A DNA stretch of 64,000 nucleotides. Source: Paenibacillus oralis. GTDB lineage: Bacteria > Bacillota > Bacilli > Paenibacillales > Paenibacillaceae. The translations under genes and the position numbers were made by a program. Position 1 is the stretch's first letter, and every line of letters begins with the position of its first letter. Below, one piece after another: positions 7,355 through 14,181 of this stretch. The notes beneath the pieces are model-generated. The model saw only the letters and a program-made list of their open reading frames with translations. It searched no databases and was not told the DNA's origin. The stretch lies in the NCBI RefSeq assembly GCF_003863965.1, contig NZ_RRCN01000001.1, positions 4,918,304 through 4,982,303 on the forward strand, written 5' to 3'.

Positions 7355-8419
7355 ATGACGTTTTTTAAGGAGCTTTTTCAAATGGCGGGATTCCGCAGAG
7401 CGCTGGCTCTGCTGTTTGTCGTCCTTGTGCTGTATTTTGCCCGCAGCATGCTTAATATGCTTTTGATCACTTTTATCCTTACTTATCTGATCAATCGGCT
7501 GCACAATTTTATCAGCCGCAACGTGGCAAAGGTCATCCGCGTCAATCGGGCCGTGACCCTGGTGTTTATTTATGTTGTCATGATCTCGCTTTTGGGCATC
7601 GCGCTTTACTACTATTTACCGGTATTTACCGTGGAACTGACCGATCTGGTCAACCAGGTCATGTCCTTTTATGCGAATCCGCCCGTTTTCCCGGATAACT
7701 CTATCCTGAATTACGTTGTGGAGTACCTGAAGGATTTCGATTTGTCCGCTTACATTCATAACGGATTGGATTTTCTGGTCAACACGTTGACGGATATCGG
7801 CAAATGGAGCCTGAATTTATTCATCGCGATCATACTCAGCCTATTTTTCCTGCTGGAGAAAGAAAAAGTGACGAGATTTACGGTAAAATTCAGGGGAAGC
7901 AAAATCGGAGGGCTTTTCAAAGAACTGGAGTATTTCGGCAAAAAATTCGTGCAGTCCTTCGGGAAAGTGATCGAAGTGCAATTTTTGATCGCTCTCGTCA
8001 ACTGCATCCTGTCGACGATATTTTTGTGGATTTTCGGGTTCCCGAATTTGTTTGCCCTGGCGATTATGATTTTCCTGCTCGGTTTGGTCCCGGTCATGGG
8101 CGTGATCGTATCGCTGGTTCCGCTGTGCGCGATCGCCTTTAAAATCGGCGGGGTGGTCAAAATCATCTACGTGCTCGTGATGGTGGCCGTGGTGCATGCG
8201 GTGGAAACTTATTTCCTCAATCCGAAATTCATGTCCAACAAAACGCATTTGCCGATTTTTTACACGTTTATGATTTTGCTCGTTTCCGAGCACTTTTTGG
8301 GCGTATGGGGGTTGATTGTCGGGGTGCCGATTTTCATGTTCCTGCTCGATATTATGGAGGTGCCGGTCGGAAAAACGCCGCCTAAGCCAAGACTGCGGAA
8401 ACCGGTCAAGGAAAAGTAA
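7355..8419 (+). CDS. AI-2E family transporter (PerM/YubA-like permease)
   Basis: 354 residues with seven to eight hydrophobic segments. An N-terminal pair (ALALLFVVLVLYFARSMLNM, then LLITFILTYLI) is followed by a large central loop region containing LSLFFLLEKEKVTRF. The C-terminal block has FPNLFALAIMIFLLGLVP, IIYVLVMVAVVHAVETYFLN-like sequence and LGVWGLIVGVPIFMFLLDI. These are family hallmarks (conserved P-V-x-G near LLGLVPVMG). Family members export autoinducer-2 or, in some species, act as Na+/H+ antiporters; the substrate here is not known. It is monocistronic, with a strong terminator behind it. Confidence 0.88.
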   Translation: MTFFKELFQMAGFRRALALLFVVLVLYFARSMLNMLLITFILTYLINRLHNFISRNVAKVIRVNRAVTLVFIYVVMISLLGIALYYYLPVFTVELTDLVNQVMSFYANPPVFPDNSILNYVVEYLKDFDLSAYIHNGLDFLVNTLTDIGKWSLNLFIAIILSLFFLLEKEKVTRFTVKFRGSKIGGLFKELEYFGKKFVQSFGKVIEVQFLIALVNCILSTIFLWIFGFPNLFALAIMIFLLGLVPVMGVIVSLVPLCAIAFKIGGVVKIIYVLVMVAVVHAVETYFLNPKFMSNKTHLPIFYTFMILLVSEHFLGVWGLIVGVPIFMFLLDIMEVPVGKTPPKPRLRKPVKEK

Positions 8420-8437
8420 TCCGCGCGAGGCGTGATG

Positions 8438-8468
8438 AAACCGCTGGATGATGTGTCCAGCGGTTTTC
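8438..8468 (+). terminator. Terminator after the AI-2E family gene
   Basis: AAACCGCTGGA (8438-8448), loop TGATGTG, TCCAGCGGTTTT (8456-8467). Confidence 0.85.
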
Positions 8469-8486
8469 TATCGCATTCCTTTAGGC

Positions 8487-9011
8487 TTAATTTTTCCATT
8501 TCACCTGGTTGTTCTGATAGTCTGCCGCGGGATGCCCCCCGGGCATCCGGTCTTTCCAGGAACGGTTGATCGCCTTTTTCAGCTTTTCGGGAAGCTGCGC
8601 TTTGATGCTGTCCGCTTTCTCCCGGTCAAGCTTGCCTTCGGCGACCGCCTGGTCAATGTTCCGGTTTGCGGTCTCCATCAGCTTTTTCAGATATTCATCC
8701 TCGCTCCAGCCCTTTTGCGTTTGAACGACCTCAAGGAGCGTTTTGCCTTGTTTCAGTTGCTCCACCAGCGCTTTCGGTTCCATGCCCAGCATCTCGGCTG
8801 TTTCCTTGACGATATGGCCGCCGCGGAAATGGCTGTGGTGGCGGTGGAACTTCGATTCGTTTTGCGCGGGGCTTGGGGTCTCCTGCGTTTGACCCGCAGG
8901 GGCTGCGCTCCCTTCCGCATACGCGGGGATGGCCGCCGCCATGAGGCTGAAGCCCAACAGGACCGCAAGGGCGCCTTTCATCGCAAAAGGTTTTCGTTTC
9001 TGCTTAACCAT
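8487..9011 (-). CDS. Secreted or cell-surface protein of unknown function
   Basis: 174 residues. A signal peptide is clear: basic KQKRK, hydrophobic GALAVLLGFSLMAAAI, cleavage near AYAEG. A linker rich in Ala, Pro, Gln and Ser follows, then the His-rich FHRHHSHFRGGH. The rest is predicted helical and contains ETAEMLGMEPKALVEQLKQG, resembling short helical repeats that occur in secreted Firmicute proteins of undefined function (G-x-S-x-D/E-E, L-x-x-G-K-T-L). The His cluster could bind metal; that is inference. It is divergent from the ArAE-type gene. Confidence 0.75.
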   Translation of the reverse strand: MVKQKRKPFAMKGALAVLLGFSLMAAAIPAYAEGSAAPAGQTQETPSPAQNESKFHRHHSHFRGGHIVKETAEMLGMEPKALVEQLKQGKTLLEVVQTQKGWSEDEYLKKLMETANRNIDQAVAEGKLDREKADSIKAQLPEKLKKAINRSWKDRMPGGHPAADYQNNQVKWKN

Positions 9012-9209
9012 AGACTTTCTTCACCTCTTCGTTTAGAATAATTTGGTCCTTGCCTTCATCAGTCTTGACCAAAAACGCGCCAAGTATCTTAATAGAAGCT
9101 TAATATTTCTTAAAATTCCGCTTAAAGTGCGAGTTCAAAAAGTCAGGTTTATAGGATCGAGAAGGGTTATAATATACGAAATTGTTGTTGATCATGGGAG
9201 GAGTTATCC

Positions 9210-10238
9210 GTGACATTTGGTCCAAGAATGCTCAAAACGGGCATCGCCGTAACGCTGGCTTTATATATCGGCGTGCTGCTTGATCTGTCATCGCCCGTTA
9301 TCGCGGCGATCGCGGCGATTTTTGCGATGCAGCCGACGATTTACCGTTCCTGGAGCTATTTGATCGACCAGCTGCAAACCAATACGCTGGGCGCCGCTTT
9401 GGCGATGCTGGGCGGGATGCTGTTTTCCAATGAACCGATTGCCGTCGGATTAATCTGTATTCTGGTCATCATGATTTGTTTGAAGCTCAAAATGGGGGAT
9501 ACGATAGGTTTAACGCTGGTGACGGTAGTATCGGTCATGGAAGCTTCAGGGCAGTGGGAGTTTGCGCTGAACCGTTTTTCGCTGAGTATGATCGGCATCC
9601 TGTCCGCGTTTATTATCAACATTCTCGTTCTTCCGCCCAAACCGAAAGTGCAGTTCGAGCAGCAGGTCCGGGAGACGTTCGACCAGCTGTCGCTGCTGCT
9701 GCGGACGGCGATTTCCGACGAGATGAAGGAGACGGTGTTCCGCAGCGAAAAAAGGGCGCTGGAGGATACGATCGGCTCGCTTGCGGACAAGTATAAGCTG
9801 ATGGAAGAGGAGAAAAACAAGCTGCGCAAGCCGAAGTTCAGCGACAATCGTGGATTGGTCGTCTACAAACAGATGCTCAGCGCCTTGCGCAAAGGCTTTG
9901 AGGTGCTGAACGCGGTGGACCAGCATTATTTTCAGGCGGTCCGTTCCCCGGAGCTGAACCGGGAATTCGACGAGCATTTGGAGAAACTGACCAAGTTTCA
10001 CGAGCACATCATGCTGAAATTCGATGATAAACTAAAGCCCAATTACGGAGAGGCGTTGCAGTTCGAACAGGAAAACGATGCGTTTTTGCGGCGGATGCTG
10101 GATCGGTATGCGGCGGAGCGGACCGGGGTATTGCGGTTGTCGATCGTTTCGGCGGAAATGTACGAATACGGGCATCAGCTGGAAAGGCTGAACAGGCTGG
10201 CGGATCACACCAGTGCAGCCGCAGCCGCGGGGGAATGA
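9210..10238 (+). CDS. Aromatic acid exporter family (ArAE_1/DUF939) membrane protein
   Basis: 342 residues. The N-terminal half holds about five transmembrane segments, including TGIAVTLALYIGVLLDLSSP, VIAAIAAIFAMQPTIYRSW, GAALAMLGGMLF and GILSAFIINILVLPPKP. The C-terminal half is cytoplasmic and helical (ETFDQLSLLLRTAIS, EEEKNKLRKP). This is the YqjA/YgaE-like family, related to aromatic carboxylate efflux pumps; no transport substrate is proven for most Firmicute members. The start is GTG at 9210, 6 bases after GGGAGGAG. An upstream ATG at 9194 is out of frame. No operon partner is visible. Confidence 0.82.
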   Translation: MTFGPRMLKTGIAVTLALYIGVLLDLSSPVIAAIAAIFAMQPTIYRSWSYLIDQLQTNTLGAALAMLGGMLFSNEPIAVGLICILVIMICLKLKMGDTIGLTLVTVVSVMEASGQWEFALNRFSLSMIGILSAFIINILVLPPKPKVQFEQQVRETFDQLSLLLRTAISDEMKETVFRSEKRALEDTIGSLADKYKLMEEEKNKLRKPKFSDNRGLVVYKQMLSALRKGFEVLNAVDQHYFQAVRSPELNREFDEHLEKLTKFHEHIMLKFDDKLKPNYGEALQFEQENDAFLRRMLDRYAAERTGVLRLSIVSAEMYEYGHQLERLNRLADHTSAAAAAGE

Positions 10239-10386
10239 GTGCCTTGAAGAGGTAGTTCAAAAAGTCAAAAACTTCAACTCAGCATCGTCCCCATAAAATA
10301 GCGGAACTTTAGGCCCTTATTTTCCAAATTTGAGCCTATTCATCACCATAGGGGAACTTTTGGGTCTTATTTTTCGATGAACACGT
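10239..10386. repeat. Intergenic direct-repeat sequence left of the IS element
   Basis: Two related blocks, GGAACTTTAGGCCCTTATTT (from about 10303) and GGAACTTTTGGGTCTTATTT (from about 10353), repeat with a period of about 50 bp in a short intergenic tract. No gene is seen. The IS256 element begins directly to the right. Confidence 0.5.
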
Positions 10387-10394
10387 TGAAAGGC
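10387..10394. repeat. Target site duplication, left copy (IS256-type)
   Basis: TGAAAGGC directly abuts the left terminal repeat and is repeated at 13682-13689. Confidence 0.85.
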
Positions 10395-10496
10395 GATGGC
10401 GTAAAATAAGTTGTGTAAGGACAGGTTAGTCTATCAAACGACAAAAAAGTAGGGTATGCTTGGGATTGCGAAGTCACCAAGGAGGAACCCTACTCA

Positions 10497-10589
10497 ATGA
10501 CAACTATACAACAAAACTCGTTCACAGAACAACTCGAAAATACAATGCAAAGTTTTCTAAAAGAAAAAATTGAAACTCTTTTAAAGGAG
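10497..10589 (+). pseudogene. IS256-family transposase, 5' fragment
   Basis: The first 31 codons (MTTIQQNSFTEQLENTMQSF, then LKEKIETLLKE) follow an AAGGAGGA site with an ATG at 10497. The reading frame then enters the IS110 element and stops at 10599-10601. The missing continuation resumes at 12406. Confidence 0.9.
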
Positions 10590-10630
10590 CCATTCCTGTA
10601 ATGAAGTAATTTGCCCCTTGAAAAGAAAAA

Positions 10631-10693
10631 GCGCCTCCTGTATGCTGGGTCTCGGAATGGTGGCCATTCACTGCCCTAATTGAAGGAGGACGC
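10631..10693 (+). promoter_or_regulatory. Stem that can hide the IS110 transposase ribosome binding site
   Basis: GCGCCTCCT (10631-10639) can pair with AGGAGG-A-CGC (10684-10693), which includes the Shine-Dalgarno sequence just before the ATG at 10699. Inside, GAATGG and CCATTC form a second hairpin (about 10654-10669). Sequestration would limit translation; this is inferred from pairing only. Confidence 0.5.
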
Positions 10694-10698
10694 TCTAC

Positions 10699-11997
10699 AT
10701 GAAGTATAAGCTGAAACAGAAAAAGAATCAACGAATTACACGAATTACCGAATCGACACTGGTCGTCGGAGCGGATATCGCCAAGAAGATTCATGTGGCT
10801 CGTGCAGTAGATTTCCGTGGCATTGAGCTTGGAAAAGACTGCGTGTTTCATAATAGCCAGGAAGGGCTGACGAAGCTGGCGACGTGGATGAAGGAGCTCG
10901 GGCAGACACACGGCAAGACGGACATCATATTTGGCATCGAGCCTACTGGACACTACTGGTTTCCGTTAGCAGCCTTCTTACAGGATCAAGGGATTCAAGT
11001 CGTAGTGGTAAACCCGCATCATGTCAATAAGTCGAAAGAGCTTGAAGATAACTCACCGACGAAGAGTGACTACAAGGATGCAAAAGTCATCGCAAAACTC
11101 ATTCGGGATGGGAATTACTCCGAACCGAAGTTGCCGACGAAGGAATTCGCAGAACTGCGGATCCTGATGAACCTCCGCGAGAAGGTATCGGACAGTCTAA
11201 CTCAAGTCAAAAGCCGCATCGGCAATTGGTTTGATCGATTCTTTCCGGAGTACGCAAAAGTGTTTAAAAACTGGAGTGGCAAGGCATCGTTCATGACCAT
11301 GCGAGCCTTCCCGTTGCCTGCTGATATCGTCGCCAAGGGCGCTAGAGACGTCCTAGCGCATTGGAAGACGGAAGTCAGGCGTGGCGTTGGAATCAAGCGG
11401 GCAGAAGCGCTTTACGCTGCAGCAAGCGTCTCCATCGGTCTGACAGAAGGCATCGTTGCCGCCAGGCTGGAACTAAGTACGCTACTGTCGCAGTTTGACC
11501 TGTTTAACGAGCAGCTTGAAACGATTATGCATCAAGTGGCCGGAATTTTGGAGGGCATTCCAGGAACGACAGAAATGCTGTCTGTACCCGGAATCGGCGT
11601 TCTGACCGTAGCCGGATTTCTAGCCGAGGTTGGAGATCTGAATCACTACGATCACGGTCAGCAGATCATTCGTCTGGCGGGCCTTAATCTGATGGAAAAC
11701 AGTTCAGGCATACGGAAAGGACAGACAGGCATAACCAAGCGAGGGCGATCACGCCTACGGGCGCTGTTGTTCCGAGCGGTGATGCCGCTGGTTGCAAAGA
11801 ATCCGGAGTTCCAAGCGCTTCACCGGTATTACACGACGCGGAGCCAGAACCCGCTGAAGAAGAAGCAATCTCTCATTGCCCTATGTGGAAAACTCATACG
11901 GGTGCTTTATACCCTGGGAACAAAGCAAAGAATGTATAACGCCAACGATGTCATGGGCCCCGTTAGGCAAGCCCAGCTGCAACAATTGGCTGCATAA
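10699..11997 (+). CDS. IS110-family transposase (RuvC-like DEDD recombinase)
   Basis: 432 residues. The N-terminal RuvC-like domain has the catalytic acidic residues in VVGADIAKKIHVARA, IIFGIEPTGHYW and SPTKSDYKDAKVIAKLIRDG. A coiled linker precedes the C-terminal Tnp domain with MLSVPGIGVLTVAGFLAEVG, IIRLAGLNL and the serine-containing SGIRKGQTGITKRGRSRLR. Length and motifs are complete. IS110 enzymes use a bridge RNA made from the element's own non-coding end to pair with target and donor DNA. The start is ATG at 10699 after GAAGGAGGA. Confidence 0.93.
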   Translation: MKYKLKQKKNQRITRITESTLVVGADIAKKIHVARAVDFRGIELGKDCVFHNSQEGLTKLATWMKELGQTHGKTDIIFGIEPTGHYWFPLAAFLQDQGIQVVVVNPHHVNKSKELEDNSPTKSDYKDAKVIAKLIRDGNYSEPKLPTKEFAELRILMNLREKVSDSLTQVKSRIGNWFDRFFPEYAKVFKNWSGKASFMTMRAFPLPADIVAKGARDVLAHWKTEVRRGVGIKRAEALYAAASVSIGLTEGIVAARLELSTLLSQFDLFNEQLETIMHQVAGILEGIPGTTEMLSVPGIGVLTVAGFLAEVGDLNHYDHGQQIIRLAGLNLMENSSGIRKGQTGITKRGRSRLRALLFRAVMPLVAKNPEFQALHRYYTTRSQNPLKKKQSLIALCGKLIRVLYTLGTKQRMYNANDVMGPVRQAQLQQLAA

Positions 11998-12405
11998 AGT
12001 CAAGGAAGCAATCACCCTGCAATATCGCTTATTCACATGTGTACAACTAGACAACGGAAGCACCGGAGAAGCCGACGCACGACACACCGTAAGGGCAACG
12101 ACCCTGTAAAGGAGCGAGAAACGGCATCCACCCCTTGAGAGGTAGAACGAAGGAATGTAAGGGCATAGACCCAGTGTGACATGGGAGGGTGAACCCCAAG
12201 GGCGGAATGTGGAGATCCATTGTGCGATCATAACCAATTATCTACAGTTTTGGAAACGAGAAGATCCTAAGCTCTGTTCCCGCCTACGCTCTTACAGAAA
12301 ATCGTGGTGTAGACTATATTCTCCACCAGTATCTCTTACACTGTCAAAGTTGAAATATTGAGAATGAACGAGAAAACAGGAGAAGTTATTACTTTATAGT
12401 GGGAG
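11998..12405 (+). ncRNA. Candidate bridge RNA region of the IS110 element
   Basis: This 408-bp non-coding end contains several hairpins, such as GGGcaacgaCCC near 12093-12104 and GGGTGAACCC near 12187-12196. Three short matches fit a bridge RNA. TAAAGGAG (12107-12114) equals the left target half at 10582-10589. AGGAATG (12151-12157) is the reverse complement of the left element end at 10591-10597. TGGGAG (12182-12187) equals the right element end at 12400-12405. The right target half was not matched. RNA boundaries are not defined, and expression is inferred from the family. Confidence 0.5.
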
Positions 12406-13488
12406 GAAATTAAAAATTACTTACAAGTAGAACACCCGGAAGTGGCAAACAGCCGCAACGGATATTACAGCAGGAACTGGGAAACCCGACACGGGGTGAT
12501 TCCGGATCTGCAAGTGCCGCGGGATCGCCAAGGCGACTTTCAGACGGAACTGTTCGCGCCCTACCAGCGGCGGGAAGCTTGGCTAGAGGACACGGTCATT
12601 CACATGTACAAGGGCGGGATGAGCACAAGAGACATCGCCGCCTTCATTGAAAAAATGTTTGGCGCCCAGTACTCGCCAACGACCGTGAGCAACATCACGA
12701 GCACGGTGCTGGAAGACGTTGCGGCCTGGCAGGCTCGACCGCTGGCCAAGCGTTATGCGGTCATCTATCTGGACGGGATGTACGTGAAGCTCAAGCGTCA
12801 GTCCGTCGCCAGCGAAGTCATTTATATTGCCATGGGTGTCGATGAGGCCGGACACCGTGAGATCCTTAGCTTCAGCCTTGGCGGCAAAGAAAGCGCCAAC
12901 GGGTGGAGGGATGTCCTGCGAGACCTCTACAAACGTGGCGTGCACGAGGTGCTGCTGGGCGTATTCGATGGCTTAGCGGGACTGGAGGAGGCCTTCCGGG
13001 AAACGTATCCGCAGGCCGGCGTCCAGCGTTGCGTCACTCATAAAATGCGCAATACGCTACCGAAAATCCGCGATAAGGACAAAGCGGATTTCGTGACGGA
13101 CATGAAGACGATTTACAGTGCCATGGATCGCGATGTCGCCATGGCCAATTTCGACCTCGTGCAAGCCAAGTGGGGCAAGATCTATCCGAAGGAGCTCGCG
13201 TCGTGGGAGAACGAGTTACCGGTCCTCCTTCGCTTTTACGATTTCCCAACGATGATCCACTATGCCATTTACACCTCGAACCCCATCGAGCGAACAAACA
13301 AGGAAATCCGCAAGCGGCTGCGGCCCATGAACAGTTTGACGAACATGGATGCAGCGGAGAAAATTATTTATCTAGAGGCCCTCTCCTATAACGAACGCTG
13401 GAGCAGCCGGGTGTTGCGTGGATTCGCGGATGCAAAAACCCAGCAAGCGCTCAAAAAAATGTTTGACGAAAAATATCCCCAGGCCTGA
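12406..13488 (+). pseudogene. IS256-family (Mutator-like) transposase, 3' part
   Basis: The sequence resumes the IS256 frame at 12406 (EIKNYLQVEHPEVANSRNGY) and runs 360 codons to the normal end. The catalytic residues are visible: D in IYLDGMYVKL, D in GVFDGLAGLEEAF, and E in NPIERTNKEIRKRLR. With the 31 codons at 10497 the intact protein would be about 391 residues, the family norm. A GTG at 12442 could permit translation of a shortened product containing the whole catalytic core but lacking the N-terminal DNA-binding part. Confidence 0.9.
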
Positions 13489-13681
13489 GCCGATGCAGTC
13501 GCGTTAGCCAGGTGTGGCACACAAAGCATAGATAACAAGGACACTTTGACAACTGGAAATGAAAAGGAAATTTTTCAGGGGGGATCCCCCCTGAAGCTTG
13601 AAAACCAATGATATCCATTGTCCCAATGGATACCCTACTTCGAACCCTAAAAGATAATTACACAAAACTCTTGACGCTACC

Positions 13682-13689
13682 TGAAAGGC
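13682..13689. repeat. Target site duplication, right copy (IS256-type)
   Basis: TGAAAGGC directly follows the right terminal repeat and equals 10387-10394. Confidence 0.85.
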
Positions 13690-13710
13690 GGCCTTTCGCC
13701 ACTAAATCGT

Positions 13711-13795
13711 GAAAATAGCGCCATAAAATTCCTCTATTTTACGCAACATAGGGGGTGTCGCTGAAATAGCGCCCTTTTTTTCCTTTATGTTGTAC
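13711..13795. repeat. Dispersed repeat with ATAGCGCC motifs (copy 1)
   Basis: GAAAATAGCGCCATAAAATT and CTGAAATAGCGCCCTTTTTT occur about 50 bp apart. The tract aligns by eye with 56372-56458, including the end CCCTTTTTTTCCTTTA. The remainder of 13796-14181 has no gene; it holds hairpins at 13898-13914 and 13993-14019 and the helD promoter. Confidence 0.6.
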
Positions 13796-13992
13796 CCGAG
13801 ATCTTCAATAGACTAATTTTTGCCGTTTTCTCAAGTCTTCACTTGCCATCATGCTAACGTTATTTCCAGAATCGTCTACTAGCTTCATCCGACCTAAAGC
13901 GTTTTGAAAAAACGCACTACGGAAGCATACGCTTCGGTGCTGAAAACCTGCCTTTTTGAACACGCATTTAAAGCCACGCGCTTAGAGCAGAA

Positions 13993-14019
13993 AAAGTCCT
14001 GCCAAAGCGGCAGGACTTT
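13993..14019 (-). terminator. Hairpin with U-tract on the minus strand
   Basis: AAAGTCCTGCC (13993-14003), loop, GGCAGGACTTT (14009-14019). The T run (GACTTTTTCTGC) follows the hairpin only on the minus strand, where no gene is recognised upstream. It may be a relic or end a short unrecognised transcript. Confidence 0.45.
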
Positions 14020-14044
14020 CATGACGGAAAAAATAATACATAGA

Positions 14045-14073
14045 TTGAAAATTAAGGGCAAAGTTGCTACAAT
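14045..14073 (+). promoter_or_regulatory. Sigma-A promoter of the helD-like gene
   Basis: TTGAAA (14045-14050), a 17-base spacer, TACAAT (14068-14073). It leaves an untranslated leader of roughly 100 bases. Confidence 0.75.
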
Positions 14074-14181
14074 AAAAAATGGACTGCAAATAGATGTAAA
14101 TAAAAATAACCATCCTTTTAGATTATATCATGTATTTATTTGATTGTCAATAGTCTGAACGTAACCAAGGGAGCGATTTAA

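Larger units (their letters stand above)
10590..12405 (+). mobile_element. IS110-family element inserted in the IS256 transposase
   Basis: The boundaries come from rejoining the IS256 reading frame: codons AAG GAG (ending 10589) join GAA ATT (from 12406). GGAG is present at both junctions, so the ends are uncertain by up to 4 bases. The element is about 1.8 kb, with a 109-bp left non-coding end, one transposase gene and a 408-bp right non-coding end. As usual for IS110, no terminal inverted repeat or target duplication is evident. The reading frame appears intact, so it may still be active. Confidence 0.88.
10395..13681 (+). mobile_element. IS256-family element, interrupted by an IS110-family element
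   Basis: Terminal inverted repeats of about 24 bp match at 16 of 24 positions: left GATGGCGTAAAAT...GTTGTGTAA, and right end read inward GGTAGCGTCAAG...TTTGTGTAA. An 8-bp duplication TGAAAGGC flanks both sides. A second inner match GTAGGGTAT occurs near both ends. Without the inner element the length would be about 1.47 kb, usual for IS256. Its transposase is split after codon 31. The element can move only if a transposase is supplied from elsewhere. Confidence 0.92.

Noticed and set aside
13904..14143. 79-codon frame before helD
   Set aside because: It spans a strong hairpin and the helD promoter and has no usable ribosome binding site.
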